From the IMG/VR virus record IMGVR_UViG_3300002230_000025, positions 1-34,770 of that record: a stretch of DNA of 34,770 nt. One strand, given 5' to 3'. A program made the translations under genes and the position numbers. The stretch comes from a virus. The notes under the pieces were generated by a model. The model ran no database searches. It had not been told where the DNA came from and saw nothing but the letters and a program-made list of their open reading frames with translations. How positions within the stretch are numbered: the first letter of the stretch is position 1; each line of letters opens with the position of its first letter. Shown one piece after another: positions 1 to 8,442 of the stretch.

Positions 1-261
1 CGTCAGGAAATACCGCTAAAAAAATTAAAGGCTCAGAGTTCACTACTGAGTTTAATAACATTGCTACAGGAGTAAACAGTAAGGCCGACACGACTACTGT
101 AAACACTACTACAGCAACAGCTAACGCTGCTCTTCCTAAAGCTGGTGGAACCATGTCGGGTGCAATAGCAATGGGAACCTCCAAGATTACTGGAGCAGGA
201 AACCCAACTGATGCTCAGGACGTAGCTACAAAAGCTTACGTTGACACTAGCTCTGGCGCTG
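1..261. repeat. Terminal direct repeat, left copy
   Basis: Positions 1-261 are identical, base for base, to 34510-34770, the last bases of the window. The unit length is therefore 34,509 bp. The repeat lies inside a tail-fibre reading frame and does not lie between modules, so it looks like the overlap of a circular or circularly permuted assembly. A genuine packaged terminal repeat is less likely but cannot be excluded from sequence alone. Confidence 0.95.
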
Positions 262-689
262 CTCTTCCTAAAGCTGGTGGAACTGTTACTGGTAACGTCA
301 TTCTAAATGATAATGTTAAGGCATTATTTGGCACAGGTAGTGACTTAGAAATCTATCACTCTGGTACTCATAGTTTCATAGACCACACAGCCAGTGCAGG
401 CTCTTTATATTTACGTTCAGCTCAAAACCTCCTTATACAGAACAACGCTGAAGACGCGATTATCTGTACGGAAGATGGTGCTGTTACTCTGTATCACAAC
501 AGTGTTGCAAAGGCAGCCACTTCTGCTACAGGAGTGACCGTAACAGGTGCTGTAAGTTTGTCTACTCTTTTGCGCGTAGCGCCTTCTGCTGAGCCTTCTT
601 CAGGTTCGACCGCTGGGGATGTATATTATGATTCTACATCTAACAAGCTACGTTGTTACAACGGCTCTGGTTGGAACGACCTGTTTTAA
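3..689 (+). CDS. Tail fibre-like protein, C-terminal part (5' end lies at 34461)
   Basis: The frame is open from base 3. Joined across the circular junction to the ATG at 34461 it gives a 245-residue protein. Two Ala-Leu-Pro-Lys-x-Gly-Gly elements, of the kind seen in phage tail-fibre repeats, lie in the first half. The second half carries an EIYHSGTHS block and a VTLYHNSVAK block that are closely similar to blocks in the fibre encoded at 26117-27733. The C-terminus (YYDSTSNKLRCYNGSGWNDL) is of a type common at fibre ends. It directly follows the tail tubular B-like gene and precedes the internal virion genes. The role is inferred to be an adsorption or tail-tip component; no enzymatic motif is visible. 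Confidence 0.75.
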   Translation, partial: SGNTAKKIKGSEFTTEFNNIATGVNSKADTTTVNTTTATANAALPKAGGTMSGAIAMGTSKITGAGNPTDAQDVATKAYVDTSSGAALPKAGGTVTGNVILNDNVKALFGTGSDLEIYHSGTHSFIDHTASAGSLYLRSAQNLLIQNNAEDAIICTEDGAVTLYHNSVAKAATSATGVTVTGAVSLSTLLRVAPSAEPSSGSTAGDVYYDSTSNKLRCYNGSGWNDLF

Positions 690-725
690 CACTACTCTTA
701 TTATTATTATTAAAGGAAGCTAAGA

Positions 726-1823
726 ATGCCTACTACAGAAGAAATAGTTAACATAGGAAGTGGCCTGTTGAATACAGCGGGTAACTACCTAAACACAAAA
801 GATGCCATTACCAGCGCGAGAGAAATGGGGCAAAAGGCAGTAGAAGGGGGTAATACAATTTCTGCTGAAGCTCTTGCAGGCACAGAGTTTAAACCTTACA
901 CAGTAACCAGTAACTTAGCTACGTCTACTGCTGGCCCGTCTGGAGGTGTTACACAGACACTAAGCGAAGACGAGCTACGCCGTCAGAACGCCTATTTAGG
1001 CTCAGCAGAGACTTTGTTTGGCGGGGTAGGCGGTGACATCAATGCACAGACGCAAGTCCTCTACGACCAACTGAGGGCCATTCAAGCCCCTGCTGAGATG
1101 CGTAGGCAGCAAGCGACCCAAGAGCAGATGTTTGGTAGAGGTACTGGAGGCATGACTTCAGGTATCTACGGTGGCTCTGGTATGCAGTTTGCTGACGCAC
1201 AGGCACGTATGGAGCAGGAAGGTCGTGACATGCTTATGGCTAGAGGGATAGTAGGCGATGACCAAGACCGTAGACTCCAACAGGCTAAGGGCTTAATGGA
1301 TGCTGGTTATAACCCTTCAAACCAAGCTTCTGATATGTTCACAACGGGTTATAACCCTGCTACACTGGCTACTCAAGGTGATATTCGTGGTCAAGAGCTT
1401 AGTGCTGAAGCTAAGTCTAAAGCGTTGACTCAGATGATTAACGCTGAAGTTATTGCTGGTAACCTGAGCAGCAAACAGGCTCAAGACTTGCTAACCACTG
1501 TTACAGGCAGTGCAGATGCTAGTGGTAACTATACTGGTGGTTTGCTAGGTGGTGCAGCCGAGTGGTTACTTGGTGAGGCTAGTGATGCCCTTGGTGGTAT
1601 CACTACCGATGCTAACGGGGCTATTACAGGAATTGGAGGCTTTGTGTACGCAGGCGGCGATATACCTACAGATGCTAATGATATAGACTTGAGTGGTGTA
1701 ACTGGCACAGGTAGCGGAAATATACCTACAGATGCTAGTGGTATAGACTTGAGTGGTGTAACTGGCACAGGTAGTAGCGGTAGCTATACTGCCGATGGTA
1801 CTTATATTGCAGACTTTTATTAA
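726..1823 (+). CDS. Probable internal virion protein, 365 aa
   Basis: No enzymatic domain recognised. The protein is rich in Gly, Ala, Gln and Ser, with a predicted helical Gln/Arg-rich middle (about residues 100-190) and a Gly/Thr-rich C-terminal tail. The tail holds two copies of a 20-residue unit beginning IPTDA and ending GVTGTGS. A purine-rich ribosome binding site (AAGGA) lies about 8 bases before the ATG. It is the first of three consecutive large unknown genes after the tail tubular and fibre genes. In T7-type phages that slot holds the internal core/ejection proteins, so the role is inferred from position and composition. Confidence 0.55.
   Translation: MPTTEEIVNIGSGLLNTAGNYLNTKDAITSAREMGQKAVEGGNTISAEALAGTEFKPYTVTSNLATSTAGPSGGVTQTLSEDELRRQNAYLGSAETLFGGVGGDINAQTQVLYDQLRAIQAPAEMRRQQATQEQMFGRGTGGMTSGIYGGSGMQFADAQARMEQEGRDMLMARGIVGDDQDRRLQQAKGLMDAGYNPSNQASDMFTTGYNPATLATQGDIRGQELSAEAKSKALTQMINAEVIAGNLSSKQAQDLLTTVTGSADASGNYTGGLLGGAAEWLLGEASDALGGITTDANGAITGIGGFVYAGGDIPTDANDIDLSGVTGTGSGNIPTDASGIDLSGVTGTGSSGSYTADGTYIADFY
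1660..1779 (+). repeat. Two tandem 60-bp units in coding sequence
   Basis: Two adjacent 60-bp units, starting near 1660 and 1720, differ by only a few bases and encode two nearly identical 20-residue blocks near the C-terminus of the 726-1823 product. The high DNA identity suggests a recent duplication. Confidence 0.9.
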
Positions 1824-1835
1824 GGAGAACAAACA

Positions 1836-3233
1836 ATGGCACAAGTACAAGATTTAAGCGGTTTATTAACAGGTATCTCCTCTCAAGCGCCTATTGACCC
1901 ACGAGTGGGCCTTACTCCTGTGCAGCAGTTACAGGCTCGTGGGATGGCATCTAGTGAAGCTACACGTAAAGCAGCAGGAGGCTTAATGTCTTCTATTGCT
2001 GGTAGGGAAGTGAACGTCCAGACTTCTCGTGAGAGAGCACAGTCTGAGCTTGCTGGTTTAGACATTAACGACCCTAAAGACCAACCCCGTATCCTTGAGA
2101 TATACACACGCCTTGACCCCAATAAGGCTGCTCAGTTAAAGGCTGCTTTTGCTCAACAGGGTAGAGACCGTTCAACTATATCAGCATCCGCAACTTCCGA
2201 TTTAAAAACACGAAAAGCAATTGCCGAACAAGTACGTGCCGCAGGTTACGGCAAAATGGCAGAGGCTATACTACAAGAAAAAGGAAACGATGTTCTTTTA
2301 AAAGGAGGTATTAAAGTTTTAACTAACATGGCTCAACCTGCTAAGCCCGTAGCTAGGATGTACCCCACAACTGATGAAACACTTGAAATTTTTAAAAAGG
2401 AGAAAGCATTTGAAGCTGATTTAGGTATAGCTCAGGAAGCAGAGAATACAGCGACAGCACAGTCTGCACAGTATTTACCAATACTTCAGCAAATGCAGGC
2501 ATTAACAGAGACTGTTGATTTCGGGCCTGGTTCTACAGCTATTGCTAGTATTAACAACACTTTACATAGTCTTGCAAGTAAAGCTGGTCTAAATCCTGAA
2601 CCTTTAAATGCTAGTGTCGATGCCACAAAGACTTATAATTCGTTATCTAAAAGACTTAAGGCTTGGTTACTCGAAGCACAGAAAGGTGCTATTTCTAACT
2701 TAGAAAACAAAGAAATTACAAAGAACACAGCTAACCCTGATATGACCAAAAATCAAGCACAGGCTCTGGTAAACTTTAGTGAAGCCTCTTTAATGTCTTC
2801 TAACAACAAGGCACAAGAACAGAAACAGTGGTTACGCGATAATGGTACTTTAATTGGTTTTGAAAGAGCGTGGGGTAAATACATTGAAGACTTCCCCCGT
2901 ACTGAAGGGTTTTTAACACTGAAAGACCCAGACGGTAAGAGAAAATCTGTACAAGCTAACTTTAAACCTATTAAAAGCAATATGGAATTGTTTAGTCTAT
3001 ACGCTTCTAACAAAGGCAAACCACCTACTTTTATTAAAGAAGGTAAAGGTTTTACAATAGAAGATATTAAAAAAGAATTAATACAAGACAGGTTAGATGA
3101 GATGAAACTAGGTAATCCTGACTTTAAACCTACAAAAGAACAACTGTCTTTGTACGAGCTAAACGCACGTAGAAAAATAGGAAGCCTTATTTCTTTACGG
3201 TTAAACAACGGTACTTACACGGTGGCTAAATAA
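1836..3233 (+). CDS. Probable internal virion protein, 465 aa
   Basis: No recognisable catalytic domain. The sequence is largely helical and charged, with Gln/Ala-rich stretches around residues 130-240 and a Lys-rich C-terminal third. An AAGGAG ribosome binding site precedes the ATG by 7-8 bases. Its TAA shares one base with the ATG of the next gene (TAATG), so the two are probably translationally coupled. Position between two other large unknown late genes supports a structural or ejection role; this is inferred from context only. Confidence 0.5.
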   Translation: MAQVQDLSGLLTGISSQAPIDPRVGLTPVQQLQARGMASSEATRKAAGGLMSSIAGREVNVQTSRERAQSELAGLDINDPKDQPRILEIYTRLDPNKAAQLKAAFAQQGRDRSTISASATSDLKTRKAIAEQVRAAGYGKMAEAILQEKGNDVLLKGGIKVLTNMAQPAKPVARMYPTTDETLEIFKKEKAFEADLGIAQEAENTATAQSAQYLPILQQMQALTETVDFGPGSTAIASINNTLHSLASKAGLNPEPLNASVDATKTYNSLSKRLKAWLLEAQKGAISNLENKEITKNTANPDMTKNQAQALVNFSEASLMSSNNKAQEQKQWLRDNGTLIGFERAWGKYIEDFPRTEGFLTLKDPDGKRKSVQANFKPIKSNMELFSLYASNKGKPPTFIKEGKGFTIEDIKKELIQDRLDEMKLGNPDFKPTKEQLSLYELNARRKIGSLISLRLNNGTYTVAK

Positions 3234-5248
3234 TGGCTTTATCACAAGAAGAAAAAGACGCGCTCTATTCTGATGTCCCAGACTTTGAAACAAAAGCTGA
3301 CATGGTTACACGAGAAGAGCTGCAAGGCGACCCACGGACACCGGCAGAACAAGCTATTGATTTTGTATCAAACCCAAGAGAAAACCTGTTAAAGCCTATA
3401 TCTGCTGGCTCTATGGATTTTGTTTCTGGCTTAAATACTGGTGTAGCTGGAGTTGCTAGACTTGGCGCTGAGGTGATTACAGCGGTTCCTTTGGGTTTAA
3501 GCTGGCTGCTGAGCAATGAAGACGAGGGGTTTTTTACAGCGGAAGATAGAACAAACTTTATACAAGCTAATGTAACACAGCCTGAACTTGCAAGACAAAG
3601 AGCATATAGTCAGTATAGGGAAGAGCTTACAGGAAACAAACCTAATGATTTTATGGAAACAATAGGGCAGATTTATCCTTCTTTATTTGTAAACCCCTCT
3701 AAAGCAGCACCCACGGTTATAGGGCGTATGATTCAAGCAGGTAAGTACGGTGGTGCTAGCGGTGCAATGGAGTTTACTGAAGGAGGAGCCTCAGAAATAG
3801 CTACCAACACTCTAGTAGGCATGACACTTGGCATTGGTTTTCAAGGAGGAATTGACGGTGCGGTAGGTTATAAGCGTTTAAGGGAAAAGCCTACACTAAA
3901 AAAACTTACTGTCAATAACCCAACAGCGGAGGATGTCCTGAGCAGGGCAGAGCAAAGTGAAGTTTTAAAGGCTGCTGAAAAATTAGGAATTACCGTTACT
4001 CCTGCTGAAGCAACTGGCGATATTCTGCTAATTCATGGGCAGAATCAAATAGTAGTGAACGAGATGACAAGGGGAGAGTTGGCTGAGTTCTTACTAAAAC
4101 GTAATGATGACCTTACAGAGAACATTCTTAACTTACAACGAGTAGGGGATAGAGACTTACAGTATACAGGAGCTACTTTTACTCCTGCCAGTATAAGTGG
4201 AGCCGCTGACGCTACACCTGCTCGTCCTCCTTTCCTTGGTAACCAAGACGAGGTTCGTTGGAAAAAGTCAAGACAGGAAGTCTATAGAAAAACTCTCGAC
4301 CAAGAAGACCTTGCTGAGGTTCTAGGAGCAAGCCCGTTGCTTCAGAGACAGTTTATAAAATATCAAAGAGCTGCAAAGACAAAACCTAGTAAAAGAACTG
4401 ATGCTCAGGCTTTAGATTTAACAGTACTTGATAAACTAAAAAAAGATTTGGGAATAAAAGGTGACATGCCTTTAAACAATGTCGGTTTCTTGGATATGTT
4501 AATTAACAACCTAGACCAAGTATTAGATACAGGCGCTGAAGCTGGCACCGCTGCGGCTAAGTCACAAAGAGCCGCAATACAAGGACAGCGCAAGGCTTTG
4601 TCTCAGAGATTAAAAGATAAAGTAGCAGGATACGCTGACGTTAAGGCACAAGGTCAACGAGCTTTGGCTGTTAGTATGTTACGTAATGCAGTAGACGAAA
4701 CAACTACCGCTGCGGGTGACTACGCTGAGACTTTCTACAAGAATGTACTTAGAGATAAAAAGAAAAGAGAAGAGCTTATAAGTATTTTAAAGGCTAACGA
4801 CCCTGAAGCCGCCAGTCACGTTGCGGATTTAGGTTTGGTCATGTCTCATATATTCAGTGACGCTAATTTAGCTAAAAAGATAAAGCAAGTGTCAGGCGAT
4901 ATTTCCACAGAGTCTACAGGTGGTGCGGGTACGGTAAGCAGCTACGCTCCGTGGATTGTTAAAGGTGTATCTGCCCTGAAAAAAGATGAGGGAATGATTA
5001 GAGTGCTGACCGACCCACGATGGGCTTCATCAATCAAAGATTTAAGAGGGAGAACACCGGACGAGACTTTTTTAAAACTTGCTAACCTTTTAACAACAGC
5101 AACAAACACAAGCAATTACATAGAACAAACGCTTGACATGCAATCAACAGCAAAAGAGGAGAAAGCCTCTCAACCTCGAACAAGTAAGAACCCAGTAAGA
5201 CCTCAATCGAGCCGTCAGCCTCTTGGTTTGTTTGGTTACAACATTTAA
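3233..5248 (+). CDS. Probable internal virion/ejection protein, 671 aa
   Basis: Last gene of the rightward late arm. An Ala/Gly-rich segment around residues 55-95 and another around 160-205 could be membrane-active, which is common in ejection proteins but not proof. The rest is helical, with Lys/Arg-rich stretches and a disordered Ser/Lys/Pro-rich tail. No lytic transglycosylase or protease motif was seen. It is coupled to the upstream gene by a TAATG overlap, and a hairpin terminator follows 15 bases after its stop. Function is assigned from size, order and neighbours. Confidence 0.5.
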   Translation: MALSQEEKDALYSDVPDFETKADMVTREELQGDPRTPAEQAIDFVSNPRENLLKPISAGSMDFVSGLNTGVAGVARLGAEVITAVPLGLSWLLSNEDEGFFTAEDRTNFIQANVTQPELARQRAYSQYREELTGNKPNDFMETIGQIYPSLFVNPSKAAPTVIGRMIQAGKYGGASGAMEFTEGGASEIATNTLVGMTLGIGFQGGIDGAVGYKRLREKPTLKKLTVNNPTAEDVLSRAEQSEVLKAAEKLGITVTPAEATGDILLIHGQNQIVVNEMTRGELAEFLLKRNDDLTENILNLQRVGDRDLQYTGATFTPASISGAADATPARPPFLGNQDEVRWKKSRQEVYRKTLDQEDLAEVLGASPLLQRQFIKYQRAAKTKPSKRTDAQALDLTVLDKLKKDLGIKGDMPLNNVGFLDMLINNLDQVLDTGAEAGTAAAKSQRAAIQGQRKALSQRLKDKVAGYADVKAQGQRALAVSMLRNAVDETTTAAGDYAETFYKNVLRDKKKREELISILKANDPEAASHVADLGLVMSHIFSDANLAKKIKQVSGDISTESTGGAGTVSSYAPWIVKGVSALKKDEGMIRVLTDPRWASSIKDLRGRTPDETFLKLANLLTTATNTSNYIEQTLDMQSTAKEEKASQPRTSKNPVRPQSSRQPLGLFGYNI

Positions 5249-5263
5249 TACGCGTAATAAAAA

Positions 5264-5282
5264 GGGGGTCGCAATGACCCCC
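5264..5282 (-). terminator. Rho-independent terminator between convergent arms
   Basis: A perfect 7-bp GC-rich stem (GGGGGTC / GACCCCC) closes a 5-base loop. Read on the minus strand it is followed by TTTTTATTA, a classic intrinsic terminator for the leftward transcript ending with nrdJ. Read on the plus strand the following T-run is weak (AAGTTT), so it may also slow the rightward transcript, less efficiently. Confidence 0.85.
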
Positions 5283-5285
5283 AAG

Positions 5286-5331
5286 TTTACTACACTTTTA
5301 CCTACCAATAAACACCACTTTACTACACTTT
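5286..5331. repeat. Pair of 13-bp direct repeats in the convergent intergenic region
   Basis: TTTACTACACTTT occurs at 5286-5298 and again at 5319-5331, between the terminator and the end of nrdJ. Purpose unknown. The remainder of 5249-5393 contains no open frame worth calling. Confidence 0.8.
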
Positions 5332-5393
5332 CTACACCTTTGGTTTAACTTTGTGTCTGTTTGGGTAGTATAACACCGTATATTAGAACTCTA

Positions 5394-7274
5394 TTAAACT
5401 ATTTCACACGCCCCACCAGTACACGCTAACTCCTGAGAGCCTGTAGTGTTATCCTCCTGCTCGAAGTAGATTAGGTCATTCCAATTAACACCTTGTGGCA
5501 TAGCTGCTAGTAACTCCTCGTACTTCTCAGCAGTGATGTCCTCATAAGGAGCTTGCTGATACGTATGGTCACTTACAGGCAACAAACTAATACCACTACA
5601 GATGTCAAAGTTATCCCATATCCACTGTGCTACTTGCAGGAACTCGCTGTCTGTGTAGTATACAGTGATACTTGGCTTATGCTCACACCAATGGTTCTGG
5701 TAAGTCTTCCAAAGTGCTAGCTGCTCCATAGCTCCTACCATCTTCACTGTCGTACTGCCCTTTGGTGCTTTGACAGGGAAACCAAACACTAACGATGACT
5801 CTGACATAACGTCCTGCTCTACGGGGAACCCTGTTGCTGACATGAACGCTGCAAGCGGGTCTTTCTTGTCTGAACGTACACGTCGAATGTAATACTCAGA
5901 GAAGCGAGGGTGGATGCCAGAAGCACTATCAACAAGCTGAGACACAGTACCACTCGGCTTAACAGCCGTAACAGCAGTAGACTGATTAATGCCAAGCTTC
6001 GCAGCCCACTTCTTGTTAGTTTTAATAGCAACATCTCTAATACTCTCCAAGACTACCTGACAGTGTGGTGAGTCTGCACTGCTCAACAACTCGTTGTCCA
6101 TAATTCCCGTCATGCTGACACCCAGTAATGCTTCCTCTTCTGTGTTCTTCTTCCAGATGCTCCGCAGGTAACGGAAGTCTGTCAAGGTAGCCTGTAGTGT
6201 ACCAATGATAGCAGCTACTTCTGCCTTAGCCTTTAGTGTCTCTTCAGTGTCATCTGCCCGTACAACAATCTCTGAGAGGTTACAGAACTGGTTGCTACGT
6301 AGGATAATCTCAGAGCAAGGGTTAGTACCAAAGTCATGGTTAGGGTCTCTACGCCCGTTACGTGCTGCAATGTTCTGAGCTGCTACACGACTAAAGAGAC
6401 CACGCTCACCTGCTTTGGATTCGTACAAGGTCTGCATCTCATTGAGGAATGCTTCAAAGTCTGGCTTCTCTGTGTACGCTACACTGTTGTTAGCAAGTCT
6501 ACGGTGTCCTTCCTTCTCCCACCAAGCGCCTGACTTAGCTTTAGCCATGCGGCCATCAGATAGGTTAGACAGGCTAATCAAAGCTGAACGTCTAACACCA
6601 CCTACAACTACAATATCAGCAACCTTACAGACTACATCGTGGCACTCAATGCTGGTCAGCTTACGTCCTTCAGCCTTCTGGAATATACCTACGCAGAAGT
6701 GAAACAAATCATCAAGGGGCTGTGGGCCTGACGCTCGACCACCGAAGGTCTCTAGTCGCTCACCTGCACCACGTACACCTGACATATCCCACTTAGGTAT
6801 CTTACCAGCGTACAGCATAGCAATCAGCTCACGGAAAGCACTAGCCCAGCCTATCTTACTGTCGCCTACTACAATGGTAGTGTCAGTCGGGTGGAATGAC
6901 TCAGCGATTACTGGTAACTTAGTAATGAAGTTACGCTCTACGCTGAACCCTACACCTGTACCACACATAAGGACGTACATCAGCTCATCAAAGCTACGGG
7001 GTGAATCAATGGCTAGGTAAGAACAGTTAAAGCCAGCTACGTTATCCTTGTCAAGTGCTACACCTGCTGTCATTAAGCAGCGCATTGATGGCATTACTTC
7101 TAGGTCATGTATGGAGTTGTAGAGCTTCTCTGCTGTCTTCTTGTCTATCTGCCCACGGTTAGACCAGAAGTCTACGTAACGCTGTACTGTCTCTGCCCAC
7201 GTCTCTCTACGGCCTTCCTCTTGCATCCATCGTGCGTAGCGGCTCTTGTGTATAAACTGTTGGTACTGTTCCAT
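5394..7274 (-). CDS. nrdJ: Adenosylcobalamin-dependent (class II) ribonucleotide reductase
   Basis: Reduces ribonucleotides to deoxyribonucleotides for phage DNA synthesis using coenzyme B12; cytoplasmic. The 626-residue protein keeps the key residues of the monomeric Lactobacillus leichmannii type. NPCSEIIL carries the thiyl-radical Cys320 and Glu322. Cys84 (GFNCS) and Cys331 form the substrate-reducing pair; Cys331 lies 11 residues after Cys320, as in the family. The C-terminal CxxxxC pair (Cys618, Cys623) shuttles electrons. It is about 110 residues shorter than the L. leichmannii enzyme (739 aa). It is the last gene of the leftward arm and its ATG overlaps the preceding stop by one base. 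No partner small subunit is encoded, as expected for class II. Activity depends on cobalamin from host or environment. Confidence 0.96.
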   Translation of the reverse strand: MEQYQQFIHKSRYARWMQEEGRRETWAETVQRYVDFWSNRGQIDKKTAEKLYNSIHDLEVMPSMRCLMTAGVALDKDNVAGFNCSYLAIDSPRSFDELMYVLMCGTGVGFSVERNFITKLPVIAESFHPTDTTIVVGDSKIGWASAFRELIAMLYAGKIPKWDMSGVRGAGERLETFGGRASGPQPLDDLFHFCVGIFQKAEGRKLTSIECHDVVCKVADIVVVGGVRRSALISLSNLSDGRMAKAKSGAWWEKEGHRRLANNSVAYTEKPDFEAFLNEMQTLYESKAGERGLFSRVAAQNIAARNGRRDPNHDFGTNPCSEIILRSNQFCNLSEIVVRADDTEETLKAKAEVAAIIGTLQATLTDFRYLRSIWKKNTEEEALLGVSMTGIMDNELLSSADSPHCQVVLESIRDVAIKTNKKWAAKLGINQSTAVTAVKPSGTVSQLVDSASGIHPRFSEYYIRRVRSDKKDPLAAFMSATGFPVEQDVMSESSLVFGFPVKAPKGSTTVKMVGAMEQLALWKTYQNHWCEHKPSITVYYTDSEFLQVAQWIWDNFDICSGISLLPVSDHTYQQAPYEDITAEKYEELLAAMPQGVNWNDLIYFEQEDNTTGSQELACTGGACEIV

Positions 7275-7408
7275 TATTTCTTATCCTTTGATTTAGGTTT
7301 GTCTTTATTCTTCTTACCAAAGATAGCGTCATAGTTATCTTCGTACTTCTTCTTGTCTGTGGGGCGGGTCGTTGAACCCTTGCCCCCGTGTGTCTGCCCC
7401 TGTGCCAT
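7274..7408 (-). CDS. Small lysine-rich phage protein, 44 aa
   Basis: Begins MAQGQTHGGKGS and ends in a Lys-rich tail, with a YEDNYDAIFGKK core. Proteins of this shape are frequent beside nucleotide-metabolism genes in phages, but no function is known to me. It has one-base TAATG overlaps on both sides (with the DUF3310 gene upstream and nrdJ downstream), which is strong evidence that it is translated. A GGAGGGGG ribosome binding site lies before its ATG, inside the end of the upstream gene. Confidence 0.75.
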   Translation of the reverse strand: MAQGQTHGGKGSTTRPTDKKKYEDNYDAIFGKKNKDKPKSKDKK

Positions 7409-7920
7409 TATTCACCCCCTCCGCAACCTTCTGTGTCACAAAAAGGAAAGTTCAGACAACCTAAGTGCTCTTCCTCATTGTAATCGTCATCCTCTTCTTC
7501 AAACAAAAGTTCTTTTATCAGTTCAGCTAAGTACCACTGAGCTTTCTGTAAATCCTCTACTGGCTTACCTTTGTAGTCATAGCGCCAGAGGTACTTCATG
7601 CAGTTGCCCTTGAGGTATCCTTGGAATGCTTCAGTAGACATAGATGCTTGGATACCCTCAATGCACTCTATTGACCCCTTGTTGTAATGGTTAGGGCTGT
7701 TTACTACGTCTTCTTTTTTCGAATTAGCCCAGTAATGGCTTTTAGCCATAGCCTCATCAATGCTATTTTCCTTTTCTTCATCGTCGTCAAAAGGATTAAG
7801 CTCTGCGTCTGCCATGTCAAGATAAACCTGCATCAAAGGCTCTTTTATTGTAGGCTCAATGGCCGGTGCTTGTTTACGTAGTCTATCCCAGTCTTGGGGT
7901 GTTGCGTTATTAATGCTCAT
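7408..7920 (-). CDS. DUF3310 domain protein, 170 aa
   Basis: Residues about 70-135 match the DUF3310 pattern: VNSPNHY, then an EGIQASM region, then YLKGNCMKYLWRY and DLQKAQWYL. DUF3310 occurs in many phages and includes the C-terminal region of T7 gp1.7, a nucleotide kinase; whether this protein has kinase activity is unknown. An acidic N-terminal region precedes the domain. The C-terminus is acidic and then Cys/Gly-rich. It sits two genes upstream of nrdJ, in keeping with a nucleotide-metabolism role (inference). Confidence 0.8.
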   Translation of the reverse strand: MSINNATPQDWDRLRKQAPAIEPTIKEPLMQVYLDMADAELNPFDDDEEKENSIDEAMAKSHYWANSKKEDVVNSPNHYNKGSIECIEGIQASMSTEAFQGYLKGNCMKYLWRYDYKGKPVEDLQKAQWYLAELIKELLFEEEDDDYNEEEHLGCLNFPFCDTEGCGGGE

Positions 7921-8068
7921 TTTCTAATTCCTCTTCTCTGTGTCTGATGAGCCTATCTTCAAAGGCGTTTAGTAAATCGTCAGCGTCTATTTCAAGTATC
8001 TCTAAGATAAGTATCTCATCGTTTTCCCTGACGAACTGTTCCTTGTATTCCTCAAATGTTAGTGACAT
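7910..8068 (-). CDS. Small acidic protein, 52 aa
   Basis: An open frame beginning MSLTFEEYKEQFVREN, strongly acidic and predicted helical. It fills the only gap between endonuclease I and the DUF3310 gene, overlapping the former by 10 bases and the latter by 11. Its ribosome binding site is weak (GAGATAAG). No homologue recognised. Tight packing with both neighbours is the main support. Confidence 0.6.
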   Translation of the reverse strand: MSLTFEEYKEQFVRENDEILILEILEIDADDLLNAFEDRLIRHREEELENEH

Positions 8069-8442
8069 TTCTTATCTCTCACATACTGTAGTAGTTCGCT
8101 ACTTGTTTTAACAGTGAAGCATGGAAATCCTTCTTTCTCACACCACTGGCCCATAGTCATCTTACTACCCTTACGTACCTTTGTCAAGGTGTTTGACAAC
8201 ACAAAGACTAGCTCCCACTCTGGCATAGAGTCTCTGATAGCCTTGTACTTCTGTGTGTCACCTACCCTGAAGTAGCCCTTAGCCTCTATCAGTATCTTCT
8301 TGTCTTCGTTCACAAAGTCAGGAGTGTACTTCCTGTGTGTTGTGTAAGGCAAGTTGTAAGGCTCGTAGATAAACTCTTTGGTTAGTGCGTCTGCTAACGC
8401 TGATTCTAACCCTGACCTGTACTTCGTTTTCTTCTTAGTCAC
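8059..8442 (-). CDS. Endonuclease I-like Holliday junction resolvase
   Basis: Resembles T7 gene 3 endonuclease I (149 aa) over most of its 127 residues. YRSGLE supplies Glu13, YTPDF supplies Asp42, and LIEAKG supplies Glu53 and Lys55, the PD-(D/E)XK active site. A KGS...GQWCEKEGF segment matches the family's C-terminal region. The T7 enzyme resolves branched DNA before packaging and degrades host DNA. It overlaps the upstream exonuclease-like gene by 8 bases. Confidence 0.92.
   Translation of the reverse strand: MTKKKTKYRSGLESALADALTKEFIYEPYNLPYTTHRKYTPDFVNEDKKILIEAKGYFRVGDTQKYKAIRDSMPEWELVFVLSNTLTKVRKGSKMTMGQWCEKEGFPCFTVKTSSELLQYVRDKKCH

Noticed and set aside
1529-1850. Two minus-strand frames opposite the 726-1823 gene end
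   Set aside because: Antisense shadows of the 60-bp repeat; no start signals.
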